Shown in pieces: positions 9,290 through 17,801 of a stretch of DNA of 50,671 bases. Both the position numbers and the translations under genes were made by a program. How positions within the stretch are numbered: position 1 is the first letter of the stretch; each line of letters begins with the position of its first letter. A model generated the notes under the pieces. That model saw nothing but the letters and a program-made list of their open reading frames with translations, had not been told where the DNA came from and searched no databases. The stretch lies in NCBI GenBank assembly GCA_023487035.1, contig JAMDEN010000027.1, positions 1 through 50,671 on the forward strand, in the 5' to 3' direction. Origin of the DNA: Actinomycetota bacterium (GTDB lineage Bacteria > Actinomycetota > Humimicrobiia > Humimicrobiales > Humimicrobiaceae).

Positions 9290-9462
9290 ATTAATGTAAT
9301 AAATTAATAAAAATATTTATTTAATAATCTTTTTTAATCTAAAACATAAAGCTGACAATTCAGTTAATAATTTGTTTTAAAATATCTTTAAATTACAAAT
9401 CATACTACATCAAGTATAAAAATTTGAGTAGCTGTAGATGATATTATTTATAAATTATGTTA

Positions 9463-9491
9463 TTGACAAAATAATTATAGTGTAATAAATT
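9463..9491 (+). promoter_or_regulatory. Promoter-like -35/-10 pair for the rhamnose transport operon
   Basis: A consensus TTGACA at 9463-9468 is followed after 17 bases by TAAATT at 9486-9491. The operator-like palindrome at 9503-9517 lies right behind it, where a repressor would block initiation. The -10 is weak, and the background is A/T-rich, so confidence is moderate. Confidence 0.5.
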
Positions 9492-9502
9492 ATATTTACA
9501 TT

Positions 9503-9517
9503 AAAAAATCGTTTTTT
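9503..9517. promoter_or_regulatory. Operator-like palindrome 1
   Basis: The sequence AAAAAATCGTTTTTT is a near-palindrome centred on a CG-containing core in an A/T spacer. Related sites occur at 9584-9595 and, in the opposite orientation, at 16560-16573 before the second half of the regulon. CG-centred A/T palindromes are typical of LacI-family repressor sites. No LacI-type gene is in the window. Confidence 0.5.
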
Positions 9518-9583
9518 ATCCAAACTTTAATAATAATATTTTTAGGAAGTAATTTTATACATTGTAAATATATAATTAAATAA

Positions 9584-9595
9584 AAAAACGTTTTT
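9584..9595. promoter_or_regulatory. Operator-like palindrome 2
   Basis: AAAAACGTTTTT is a perfect 12-bp palindrome 67 bases downstream of palindrome 1. Paired sites at this spacing would suit a looping LacI-family repressor. The assignment is by form only. Confidence 0.5.
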
Positions 9596-9733
9596 CAAAA
9601 ATCTTATAATAATTTACCTTTTAAAATCTTATTAAAAAATTTTAATTTATTTTGTAAATAGTATATGAAGGGAGGCAAAAAGAAAGTAATATAAAGACAA
9701 AAGATGTTGTAGAATTATAAAACATAAAAAGTA

Positions 9734-9759
9734 TCAAAGTATTTAGTCAAAGTATTTAG
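9734..9759 (+). repeat. Tandem 13-bp direct repeat in leader
   Basis: Two perfect head-to-tail copies of TCAAAGTATTTAG lie about 60-80 bases before the binding-protein gene. A third partial echo (AAGTAAAGTATAC) follows. It could be a regulator half-site array or simple slippage. Confidence 0.5.
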
Positions 9760-9816
9760 TAAGTAAAGTATACTGTAAAAACAGTAATTAACAAAAAAAG
9801 GAAGGGTGTTAAAAGT

Positions 9817-10977
9817 ATGTCAAAAACAAAATTATTATTAATTTTGATGTTAGTTGTAGCAGTAGTTACAACCTTAGCTATTTTGCCAGGTTGCAAAACT
9901 ACTTCAACTGCAACTACAGCAGCAGCTACTGAAACAACAGCTGCAGCAGAAACTACAGCAGCAGCTACTGAAACAACAGCTGCAACAACAGAATCTACAG
10001 AACCTGCAGGAGGTTATCCATTTTATGAAAAAATGAGAGAAGCTGCAAAAGCAAATAAAGAATATCCTGATGCTCCTGCAAAAGATTTTTCACTTGCTTT
10101 TACAAACATTATGGGTGGAATTCCATTCTGTGAAAATGTCTGGAAAAGTGTTCAAGATCAGTGGAAACTTGCTGGTGGAGATCCTAATAAACTTTACTAT
10201 GCTGACAACCAGTATGATGCAACTATAGGACTTAAAAATGCTGATATTATGTTAGCTAAAAAGCCAAATGTTTTAATTAATTTCCAGTTTGACTCAAAAG
10301 TTAACAGTATAATAGCTACAAAATTTGGTGCAGCTAATATTCCTATTATAGCTGTTGACGTTCCAACTCCAGGTGCGCCATTCATGGGTGTAAATAACTT
10401 TAAAGTAGCTTACATGGCAGGTCAGGAAGCTATTAAAGATGTTGAAGCAATGGGTGGAATTGATAAAATTGACAATATAATTTTAATGCAAATGCCGTCA
10501 GGTGGAGAAGTAACAATGCTTCGTTCAGAAGGTTTTTATCAGGCATTTGTTGATAAATATGGTGCTGATAAAGTTGATCCCAAAACAATTAGAGCAGATG
10601 GTGGTGCTGGTGAAGCTGAACAAGCTAACAAAGCTATGACTGATGTTTTATCAAAAATACCTAATGCTAAAACTTGTGTTTTAACTTCAATTAATGAAGA
10701 AACAATGAGTGGGATTATTTCAGCTATTCAAACTGCAGGAAGATGGGATCCTGAAAAATGGATTATTATCACCCAAGGTGTAGATGCTGTTGGTCAGCAA
10801 CAAATTCGTGACGGTTTAACAGATGCTGGTATTGCTTACTTCCCGGAACATTATGGTGAATACTTAATTCCTGGAGCTGTAGCATTAATGCATAATCAAC
10901 CAGTTCCAGCATTTATGTATGTTGAAAACGCTGTTATTACAAAAGACAATATTGACCAGTATTATCCAAAAAAATAA
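9817..10977 (+). CDS. Sugar ABC transporter substrate-binding lipoprotein (RbsB/RhaS type)
   Basis: A 386-residue binding protein. A hydrophobic signal ends in the lipobox LPGC, giving lipid-modified Cys26. Residues 27-62 form a Thr/Ala/Glu linker built from a 13-residue repeat. The rest is a periplasmic-binding fold of the ribose/rhamnose type (SLAFTNIMGG near 88-97, VDVPTPGAPF, and the conserved C-terminal QGVDAVGQQQIRDG). It captures a sugar outside the membrane for the ATPase and permeases at 11100-14628. With rhamnulokinase and rhamnose mutarotase downstream, L-rhamnose or a derivative is the likely ligand. A hairpin after the gene may set its higher expression relative to the transporter. 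Confidence 0.9.
   Translation: MSKTKLLLILMLVVAVVTTLAILPGCKTTSTATTAAATETTAAAETTAAATETTAATTESTEPAGGYPFYEKMREAAKANKEYPDAPAKDFSLAFTNIMGGIPFCENVWKSVQDQWKLAGGDPNKLYYADNQYDATIGLKNADIMLAKKPNVLINFQFDSKVNSIIATKFGAANIPIIAVDVPTPGAPFMGVNNFKVAYMAGQEAIKDVEAMGGIDKIDNIILMQMPSGGEVTMLRSEGFYQAFVDKYGADKVDPKTIRADGGAGEAEQANKAMTDVLSKIPNAKTCVLTSINEETMSGIISAIQTAGRWDPEKWIIITQGVDAVGQQQIRDGLTDAGIAYFPEHYGEYLIPGAVALMHNQPVPAFMYVENAVITKDNIDQYYPKK
9913..9990 (+). repeat. Two 39-bp tandem repeats coding the Thr/Ala linker
   Basis: Units 9913-9951 and 9952-9990 match at about 36 of 39 bases, each coding 13 residues of Thr/Ala/Glu. The unit keeps frame, so copy-number change would lengthen or shorten the lipoprotein linker without breaking the gene. 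Confidence 0.8.
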
Positions 10978-11032
10978 CAGTTTTAAATTAGTTAAGAATA
11001 ATTAAAAATGATAATCTGAAAAATTATTAAAA

Positions 11033-11076
11033 AATTGAGGAGGCTAAGAATTATAAAAAGATTAGTCTCCTCAATT
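11033..11076 (+). terminator. Intercistronic hairpin between binding protein and ATPase genes
   Basis: A 15-bp stem (AATTGAGGAGGCTAA with TTAGTCTCCTCAATT, one G.T) encloses a 14-base loop. It lies 55 bases after the binding-protein stop and ends 23 bases before the ATPase start. Such hairpins commonly protect the upstream transcript or partly terminate, giving more binding protein than transporter. There is no clear T-run. Confidence 0.7.
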
Positions 11077-11099
11077 AAATATATACAGGTGGTGATAAG

Positions 11100-12593
11100 G
11101 TGGCCAATAATAATGGTATAGTTTTAAAAATGGACAATATTACTAAAACTTTTCCAGGAGTTATAGCGCTTGATGATGTTTCCATAGAGCTTTACAAGGG
11201 CGAAGTTTTAGGTATTTTAGGTGAAAATGGTGCAGGTAAATCAACACTTATTAAAATTTTAGCAGGTAATTATATTAAAGACTCAGGTTCTATTTTTGTA
11301 GATGGCCAGAAATTTGAAATAAAAAATCCTTCTGAAGCAATGGCTTCAGGTATTAGAGTAATTTATCAGGAGCTGAATTCCTTAAATAATTTAACAGTTG
11401 CAGAAAACATTTTTGTTGGTGAGCAGCTTGTCAAGAGTCCTTTTAAAATTGTTGACTGGAAAGCAATGAATAAAAGAGCTGCTGAAATTTTAAATGAGTT
11501 AAATGTTGACTTAGACCCTAATGCTATAATCGGTGATTTATCTATTTCTGAAAAACAGGTTGTAGAAATAGCAAAAGCAATATCAAAAGAAGCAAAAATA
11601 CTTGTAATGGATGAGCCGACTGCTGCTTTAAGCGAAGAAGAAACTCAATCATTATTTAAAATAATAAATACTTTAAAAACAAAAGGCGTTTCAATAATTT
11701 ATATCTCCCACAGATTAAAAGAAATTTTTGAAATAACTGACAGAGTTGTAATACTTCGTGATGGTAAAAAAGTAGGTTTAAGAAAAACTGTTGAGACAGA
11801 TGCTAATGAACTGGTTACTTTAATGGTTGGACGTGATATTAAGGAAATGTATCCTAAAAGGGAAGTGCTAATTGGAGAAACGGTACTGGAAGTTAAAAAT
11901 CTTAATGCTGAAGGTTTTAATGATATAAGTTTTAATTTGAGAAAAGGTGAAATTCTTGGAATATTCGGACTCCTTGGTTCTGGAAGAACTGCTCTTGTCA
12001 AAGCTTTGTTTGGTGCTAATAAAATTCATAGTGGAGAAATAATCATAAATGGTAAAAAAGCTAATATCAAAAGCCCGAAAATAGCAAGAGATGAAAAAAT
12101 AGGGCTTGTCCCGCTTGATAGAAAAGTTGAAGGACTTGCACTTCATCTGGGAGTTAAAGAAAATGTTACCCTGGCTAATATAGAAGACTTAGGTAAAGGA
12201 TTCTTAATAAATAAAAAACTTGAGAAAATAAAAGCTGGAAAATGGGTAAAAGAGATGGGAATAAAGACCCCTACTTTAGAGCAGGAAGTTAATAGTTTAT
12301 CAGGTGGTAACCAGCAAAAAGTGGTACTTGCAAAATGGCTTGAAAGCGGTTCAAAAATAATAATATTAAATGAACCTACAAGAGGAATAGATGTTGGTGC
12401 AAAAATTGAAATTTATAAACTTATGCAAAATTTGTGTGAAGAAGGTTCAGCAGTTATAATGATAAGTTCAGAACTTCCTGAAATATTGTCCATAGCTGAT
12501 AGAATATTAGTAATGAGTAAGGGAAGAATTACAGCACAATATTCGAGAACAGAGGCAACTGAAGAAAAATTGTTACAATCCGCATGTATTTAA
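11100..12593 (+). CDS. Sugar ABC transporter ATPase, two fused nucleotide-binding domains (RbsA/MglA type)
   Basis: A 497-residue protein with two ATPase domains in tandem, as in RbsA and MglA. Domain 1 has Walker A GENGAGKST (41-49), a signature-like LSISEKQ and Walker B LVMDEPT. Domain 2 has a degenerate Walker A (GLLGSGRT), a canonical LSGGNQQ signature and IIILNEPTRGID, with Asn in place of the first Walker B acid. Degenerate second Walker A sites are usual in this family. The GTG start follows a GGTGGTGATAAG purine-rich leader. It powers the two permeases directly downstream, forming one importer with the lipoprotein at 9817. Confidence 0.93.
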   Translation: MANNNGIVLKMDNITKTFPGVIALDDVSIELYKGEVLGILGENGAGKSTLIKILAGNYIKDSGSIFVDGQKFEIKNPSEAMASGIRVIYQELNSLNNLTVAENIFVGEQLVKSPFKIVDWKAMNKRAAEILNELNVDLDPNAIIGDLSISEKQVVEIAKAISKEAKILVMDEPTAALSEEETQSLFKIINTLKTKGVSIIYISHRLKEIFEITDRVVILRDGKKVGLRKTVETDANELVTLMVGRDIKEMYPKREVLIGETVLEVKNLNAEGFNDISFNLRKGEILGIFGLLGSGRTALVKALFGANKIHSGEIIINGKKANIKSPKIARDEKIGLVPLDRKVEGLALHLGVKENVTLANIEDLGKGFLINKKLEKIKAGKWVKEMGIKTPTLEQEVNSLSGGNQQKVVLAKWLESGSKIIILNEPTRGIDVGAKIEIYKLMQNLCEEGSAVIMISSELPEILSIADRILVMSKGRITAQYSRTEATEEKLLQSACI

Positions 12594-12614
12594 TTATTTT
12601 AAGAGGAGGAAATA

Positions 12615-13598
12615 ATGCCCGAAATCAAAGCTTCTTCAATGGAGCCGGGGAAAAAAGCTAAAATTAGCAATACCGGAATTTTATTTATAGTTCTTGTGGT
12701 TTTATTTGCTTTATTTTCTTATGTTGGAAGACCTTTCTTTTTTTCTGTTTTAAACTTAATTCCCATGCTTAACAACCTTTCATTTATTGGCATAATAGCA
12801 GCAGTATTAACAATGGTTATGGTTACAGGAGAAATTGATTTTTCAATAGGAGGAAATATAGGATTAACAGCCTGCCTGGCTGCATTTTTATTATCAAAAG
12901 GGCTTCCTGGATGGCTGGTAGTAGTAATTGCATTATTTGGTGGAGCTGTAATGGGTGCTTTTAACGGATTCCTGGCAACTGTTGTCGGAGTAAATTCAAT
13001 GATTGCTACTATAGGCACCATGTTTATATGGAGAGGGATTGGATATACATTATCAAATGGCGAATCGATGCTTGCAATTAATCCTGTTATTGATTTTATA
13101 GGAAGAGGATTTATTTTTAAAGTAATTCCATTTCCAATTGTAATATTTATTATTATATTTGCGCTAACTTATGTTGTGATGAATCTTTCAAAATGGGGAA
13201 GAAGCATTTATGCAATTGGTACAAATCCTATGGCATCATATCTTTCAGGAATTAATGTTAAAAAAGTAAAATTTATTAATTTTTTGCTATGTGGTATTAC
13301 TGCATCTTTAGGAGGATTAATTTTAACTTCTCTTTCAGCTGTTGGTATGCCGCAGCATGGACAGGGACTTGAGCTTGTTATTATTTCAGGGATAGTATTA
13401 GGTGGAACTGCGCTTGGTGGTGGAAAAGGACAGATACTCGGAACCTTAGCAGGAACTTTAATTTTAAGCCTGTTATATAATTTTTTAACAATAATGAATG
13501 TTTATTATTATTACATTCAGATTGTTCAGGGAGCAGTTTTAGTACTTGTTGTTGCTACTTATGAAATAAGACAGTCAAGGGCTTTAAAAAGAGTTTAA
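12615..13598 (+). CDS. Sugar ABC transporter permease 1 (RbsC family)
   Basis: A 327-residue membrane protein with about eight to ten hydrophobic segments and the family landmarks GEIDFSIGGNIGL near 74-86 and GGTALGGGKGQILGT towards the C terminus, which contact the ATPase. It starts 22 bases after the ATPase stop with AGAGGAGG before the ATG. It pairs with the second permease at 13648, so the channel is probably a heterodimer, as in rhamnose and autoinducer-2 type importers. Confidence 0.92.
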   Translation: MPEIKASSMEPGKKAKISNTGILFIVLVVLFALFSYVGRPFFFSVLNLIPMLNNLSFIGIIAAVLTMVMVTGEIDFSIGGNIGLTACLAAFLLSKGLPGWLVVVIALFGGAVMGAFNGFLATVVGVNSMIATIGTMFIWRGIGYTLSNGESMLAINPVIDFIGRGFIFKVIPFPIVIFIIIFALTYVVMNLSKWGRSIYAIGTNPMASYLSGINVKKVKFINFLLCGITASLGGLILTSLSAVGMPQHGQGLELVIISGIVLGGTALGGGKGQILGTLAGTLILSLLYNFLTIMNVYYYYIQIVQGAVLVLVVATYEIRQSRALKRV

Positions 13599-13647
13599 TG
13601 ATTTAATTTTGCGCTTTTTCAATAAATTTTATAGTTTTGGAGGTTAA

Positions 13648-14628
13648 ATGGCAAAACCAGAAAAACAATACTCAGGTTTAAGGAATTTTTTAAGAACACC
13701 TACGCCAACGCTGATAGGGTTATATATTGTAATGATAATAGTCTTTACGATTGCCGATAAAAATTTTTTAACTGTACAAAATTTCAGAGGAATTTTTAAT
13801 AATCTTGCAGTCTTTGGAATTTTAGCCTCAGGAATAACAGTTGTTATGATTGCGGGTGGTTTTGATCTTTCAATTGGTTCAATCTCGGGGCTTGTAGGTA
13901 TCGTAAGTGCAGTTTTAATGATGGATCAGTATGGTGTTCCAACCCCGTTAATTTTTATAATTGCAATAGCAATAGGCTGTGCTGTCGGATTAATTAATGG
14001 ACTTATAATTACAAAAATTGGAATTAACCCTATTATTACAACATTAGGTACTCTGGCAATTATCAGAGGTGTATGTTATTTTTGGGCTGATAAAAATCCA
14101 AGAATTTATAATGTTTTTATTCAAAATTTAGGGAGAAAATTTATCGCAAATGCTATTCCTTATACTACTGTCTATATAATTGTGTTTTTTGTAATTATCG
14201 CGTTAATTTTAAAATTTACAAGATTTGGAAGAAATTTATATACCATTGGTGGTAATGAAACTCTTGCAAGACTGGCAGGTATTCAAGTTGACAGAATAAA
14301 AATAATAACTTATGTAATATCCGGATTTTTTTGTTCTTTAGCTGGTCTTCTTTTAATTTCACAGTTAGGTTCAGGAAGGCCTGAATATGGAACAGGTGCA
14401 GAGCTTGAAGTATTAACCATAGTTGTTCTTGGCGGTGTTGCAGTTGGGGGAGGTAAAGGAAACCTTCTTGGCGTATTTGTAGCATTAGTTATAATTGGAT
14501 CCATTTCAAATGGTATGGTTATGCTGGATGTTCCGATATTTTTAAGACAGGTTGTAAAAGGTGCTTTACTTGTACTTGTAATATCAATTGATGCTTTAAG
14601 AAACAGACGTAATTTACAGCTTTATTAA
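13648..14628 (+). CDS. Sugar ABC transporter permease 2 (RbsC family)
   Basis: A 326-residue paralogue of permease 1 with matching landmarks (AGGFDLSIGSISGL near 72-85, GGVAVGGGKGNLLGV near the C terminus). GGAGG precedes the ATG. The two-permease, one-fused-ATPase arrangement matches rhaSTPQ-type importers, in line with the rhamnulokinase gene that follows. Confidence 0.92.
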   Translation: MAKPEKQYSGLRNFLRTPTPTLIGLYIVMIIVFTIADKNFLTVQNFRGIFNNLAVFGILASGITVVMIAGGFDLSIGSISGLVGIVSAVLMMDQYGVPTPLIFIIAIAIGCAVGLINGLIITKIGINPIITTLGTLAIIRGVCYFWADKNPRIYNVFIQNLGRKFIANAIPYTTVYIIVFFVIIALILKFTRFGRNLYTIGGNETLARLAGIQVDRIKIITYVISGFFCSLAGLLLISQLGSGRPEYGTGAELEVLTIVVLGGVAVGGGKGNLLGVFVALVIIGSISNGMVMLDVPIFLRQVVKGALLVLVISIDALRNRRNLQLY

Positions 14629-14646
14629 ATTAATATAATAATTTAT

Positions 14647-14757
14647 TAATTAGTTTGTGCTGAATAATTCAGTTATTTTTAGCATTTTTTAACATTATCA
14701 GGTTAAATTTTTAAAAATTTGTTTGATCTTTATCTATTATTCAGCAAATTCTAATTA
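14647..14757. repeat. Dispersed ~111-bp inverted-repeat element, copy 1
   Basis: Imperfect 22-base inverted arms (TAATTAGTTTGTGCTGAATAAT on the left; 19 of 22 positions match the complement of the right arm) flank an A/T centre. A second copy of almost equal length and related arms and centre lies at 33137-33248. Equal size, shared arms and intergenic location suggest a miniature inverted-repeat transposable element or a structured RNA element. No coding capacity. Confidence 0.6.
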
Positions 14758-14837
14758 GTTTTTAATTTTTTATAAAATTAGTTATTAAAATTAGTTATTA
14801 AAATTATAATTAAAAATTAGTTTTACAGGGAGAATTT

Positions 14838-16319
14838 ATGGCTTCTAAGAACTATCTTATTTTTGATTTTGGTGCAAGTAATGGAAGAGCAATAGTAGCA
14901 AAATTTGATGGCAGCAAATTTGGACTGGAAGTAACTCACAGGTTTGACAATATTCCTGTATTTGCTACCGGGATTTTATATTGGGATATTTTAAGACTGT
15001 ATTCTGAATTAAAAAACGGAATCCTGGCATCTCATAAAATTTTTAAAAATATAGAATCACTTGGGATAGATACCTGGGGAGTTGATTTTGGTTTTATTGA
15101 TAAAAACGGTCATTTGCTGTCAAATCCGCATCATTACCGTGATGAAGCCAGAACTGCAGCTGCACAGGCAGTTCATAAAGATTTTCCTCCTGAAAAATTA
15201 TTTGAATTAACCGGCGGCCTTATAATGAGCATCATGTCTGTTTATCATTTGTATAATTTAAAAATTAATAATGCAATTGAACTTCCTAATGCATATAAAT
15301 TTTTAATGATGCCTGATTTGTTTAATTATTTTCTTACAGGAAATGCCTATAATGAATTTACAGAGGCAACTACTTCCATAATATATGATCAGAAAAACAA
15401 AAAATGGTCAGATGAAATATTGGGTAAGTTAAATATTTCAAAAGACATTTTCCCTCAAATCATTCAGCCGGGAAGTAAAGTTGGAGATCTTCAAAGTTCA
15501 GTTTTAAAAGAACTTGAAATTCCAAATATTCCTGTTATTGCACCTGCGTCTCATGATTCAGCTTCAGCTGAAACAGGTATACCCGTAATTGATTCAAAAA
15601 AAGTGTGGGCATTTGTGAGTATGGGTACCTGGCTTGTGGCTGGAGTAGAAACTTCTGAGCCAATAATAACTCCTGAAGCTTTTAAATTTGGATATGGAAA
15701 TGAGGGCGGTTGTGAAGGAAGAAATTTATTTGTAAAAAATATAAATGGTTTATGGATAATTCAGCAATGCATGGGAAAATGGAGAAAAGATAAAGGAGAA
15801 AATATACCCTGGCCTGAAATTGATAAAGTTTATCCCTTAGCTAAACCTTTTTACTCATTTATAAATGTTGATGATCCTGTTTTTATACCACCTTCATCTG
15901 ACATGCCTAAAGTAATTGCAAATTATTGTAAAGATAAAGGGCAGAATATACCTGAAGGTATGGCACAAATTTCAAGAAGTTTTTATGAAAGCCTTGTCCT
16001 TAAAATAAGGTTTAACATTGAGCAGACCCAAAAATTAATTGGTAAAAAAATAGAGCTTCTTCATCTGGTTGGTGGAGGTACAAATAATAAGCTGATATGT
16101 CAGTGGATTTCCAATTCTCTTGGTGTTCCTGTTGCTGCAGGCCCTACTGAAACTACAGCTGTAGGTAATCTTCTCATGCAATTAAAAGGAACAGGTGAGA
16201 TTAAGGATGTAAATGAGGGAAGAATGATTTGCAGAAATTCATCAAATGTTTTGTTATATGAGCCAAAAGAAAAAGAAATCTGGGATGCTGCTTATGAAAA
16301 ATATTTAAAAATTTTATAA
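14838..16319 (+). CDS. rhaB: Rhamnulokinase
   Basis: A 493-residue FGGY-family sugar kinase that phosphorylates L-rhamnulose to L-rhamnulose 1-phosphate. The N-terminal phosphate-binding segment FDFGASNGR (9-17), the segments LGIDTWGVDFGF and NPHHYRDEAR, and the C-terminal HLVGGGTNN are characteristic of RhaB rather than xylulose or glycerol kinases. AGGGAG precedes the ATG. It lies between the importer and the isomerase-like gene, and rhaM further down supports a rhamnose pathway. The matching rhamnulose-1-phosphate aldolase is not in the window. Confidence 0.93.
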   Translation: MASKNYLIFDFGASNGRAIVAKFDGSKFGLEVTHRFDNIPVFATGILYWDILRLYSELKNGILASHKIFKNIESLGIDTWGVDFGFIDKNGHLLSNPHHYRDEARTAAAQAVHKDFPPEKLFELTGGLIMSIMSVYHLYNLKINNAIELPNAYKFLMMPDLFNYFLTGNAYNEFTEATTSIIYDQKNKKWSDEILGKLNISKDIFPQIIQPGSKVGDLQSSVLKELEIPNIPVIAPASHDSASAETGIPVIDSKKVWAFVSMGTWLVAGVETSEPIITPEAFKFGYGNEGGCEGRNLFVKNINGLWIIQQCMGKWRKDKGENIPWPEIDKVYPLAKPFYSFINVDDPVFIPPSSDMPKVIANYCKDKGQNIPEGMAQISRSFYESLVLKIRFNIEQTQKLIGKKIELLHLVGGGTNNKLICQWISNSLGVPVAAGPTETTAVGNLLMQLKGTGEIKDVNEGRMICRNSSNVLLYEPKEKEIWDAAYEKYLKIL

Positions 16320-16509
16320 ATTTTATAGATAAATTATAGATAAAAAAATAATTAAAAATTATTAAAAAATTAATATATTAAAAAATCAATATTTATATTG
16401 TGTTTATATTATTTTATATTAAATCTTAAAGTTAAATTAAAAATTAATATTTTTAATTTAAGAAAATTAAAATAGAAAATTTTAAAAAACTTTTTTAAAA
16501 AAAATATTT

Positions 16510-16538
16510 TTTACAACTGTTTGGTAATCAATAATAAT
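16510..16538 (+). promoter_or_regulatory. Promoter-like pair before the isomerase-like gene
   Basis: TTTACA at 16510-16515 is separated by 17 bases from AATAAT at 16533-16538. The operator-like palindrome follows about 20 bases later, the same order as before the transport operon at 9463-9517. Confidence 0.45.
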
Positions 16539-16559
16539 TGTTAAAAAAATGTTTAAAAT

Positions 16560-16573
16560 AAAAAAACGATTTT
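16560..16573. promoter_or_regulatory. Operator-like site 3, shared with the transport operon
   Basis: AAAAAAACGATTTT is essentially the reverse complement of the site at 9503-9517. Its placement behind a promoter-like pair suggests that one regulator controls both transcription units. Confidence 0.5.
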
Positions 16574-16608
16574 ATTTACCATTTTTATAAAAAAGGAAGG
16601 AGATTTTA

Positions 16609-17586
16609 ATGAAACTTAATGTGGACGCTCATTTATGGTGTCTTGGAACTTATGCTGAAAGATATGTCCCTGGAGGTTATTTTGATGAACTTACTGCAGA
16701 TCAGCAACTGGAAATTATGTCAAAAATAAAAGGTCTGACAGGTCTGTTTACATTTTATCCAACAGCCCCACTTCCAAATGATCCTGATAAACTTGTAAAA
16801 AAAGTTGAAAGTTACGGGCTTAAAGTGTCAAATATTGCTGTTGAATGCTGGGGAGACAGAAAATGGAAACATGGTTCTTTTTGCACTAATGATGATAAAA
16901 TCAGGAAAGAAGCAATAAAACTGTTTAAAGATGCAGTTGATTTTGCAAAAGCAGTAAAAGCTGATAGTGTTTTATTATGGCCTGCTCATGATGGTTATGA
17001 TTATACTTTCCAGGTAAATTATGTTGAAGGTTGGAAAAATATGGTGGAGGCAGTTAGAGAAATTGGTGAGTATGCTAAAGATATGAAGATTGCCATTGAA
17101 GCTAAAAGTAAAGACCCGAGACAAAAAGAATATATAAATGACACTGGAAAAGCCATGGCTTTTGTTCGTGAAGTTAATTTAAAAAATGTAGGATGTGCTT
17201 TAGATATCGGGCATGCTTTAATGGCAGGTGAAGGAATTGGTGAGTCAGTAGCGTTACTTGATTACTGGGGAAAATTATATCAAATCCATATTAATGAAAA
17301 TTATAAAGATGCAGATCCTGACATGATATTTGGAACAGTTAATTTCTGGGAAATTCTTGAATTTTATTATTATTTAAATAAAACAAATTATGAAGGCTGG
17401 TGTGCCATTGATATAATTTCTCCTCGAGATGATAGAGCAAAATCTCTTGCCTTAGGTGTTAAACTTATGTGGAAATATCAGGAAATGGCACAAAAACTTT
17501 TAAAGCATGAAAAAGAAATTGACAAAAATTTAAAAGGTTATCATTTTGTTGATAATATTGATTTAATTTCTGGTTTATTATTTTAA
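16609..17586 (+). CDS. Sugar isomerase/epimerase-like TIM-barrel protein (xylose isomerase-like fold)
   Basis: A 325-residue xylose-isomerase-like barrel. Likely metal ligands are Glu164 (IAIEAKSKD), Asp199 and His202 (LDIGH), and His227 with Glu230 (QIHINEN). It sits next to rhamnulokinase, where an L-rhamnose isomerase is needed and no rhaA is seen. Some bacteria use isomerases of this fold for L-rhamnose, so this is the best candidate for rhamnose-to-rhamnulose conversion, but that is inference. Strong AAGGAGG-type ribosome-binding site. Confidence 0.8.
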   Translation: MKLNVDAHLWCLGTYAERYVPGGYFDELTADQQLEIMSKIKGLTGLFTFYPTAPLPNDPDKLVKKVESYGLKVSNIAVECWGDRKWKHGSFCTNDDKIRKEAIKLFKDAVDFAKAVKADSVLLWPAHDGYDYTFQVNYVEGWKNMVEAVREIGEYAKDMKIAIEAKSKDPRQKEYINDTGKAMAFVREVNLKNVGCALDIGHALMAGEGIGESVALLDYWGKLYQIHINENYKDADPDMIFGTVNFWEILEFYYYLNKTNYEGWCAIDIISPRDDRAKSLALGVKLMWKYQEMAQKLLKHEKEIDKNLKGYHFVDNIDLISGLLF

Positions 17587-17801
17587 ACTAAAGTTATAAT
17601 ATTAAATTTAAATCAAAGAATTAATTAAATTGTTTATTATTTTTAAATTTGTTTATTAAATGTAATTTATTGGGATTTATTGTAACTATAATAACGAAGA
17701 ATAAATTATATAAAAAATTATGTTAATAAATTACTACATTAAATAAATAATTTTTATAATATTATATAATTACATAAATATTTATTTAAAGGAGGCACCC
17801 T

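Larger units (their letters stand above)
9178..9816. other. 639-bp intergenic regulatory region
   Basis: No coding sequence is seen. Going left to right it holds a strong hairpin (9247-9289), about 170 A/T-rich bases with nothing recognisable, a promoter-like pair (9463-9491), two operator-like palindromes (9503-9517 and 9584-9595), a tandem 13-bp repeat (9734-9759), and the ribosome-binding site AAGGAAGGG about 15 bases before the binding-protein ATG. The long leader of about 300 bases between promoter and gene leaves room for an undetected RNA element, but no known riboswitch was recognised. Confidence 0.6.
16320..16608. other. 289-bp A/T-rich spacer with promoter and operator
   Basis: The first 185 bases are almost pure A/T with no recognisable element. 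The distal part holds the promoter-like pair at 16510-16538, the operator-like site at 16560-16573 and an AAGGAAGGAG ribosome-binding site before the 16609 ATG. Confidence 0.6.

Noticed and set aside
9290-9816. A riboswitch or T-box in the long leader of the binding-protein gene
   Set aside because: No conserved riboswitch core could be recognised; only short A/T hairpins and operator-like palindromes are visible.
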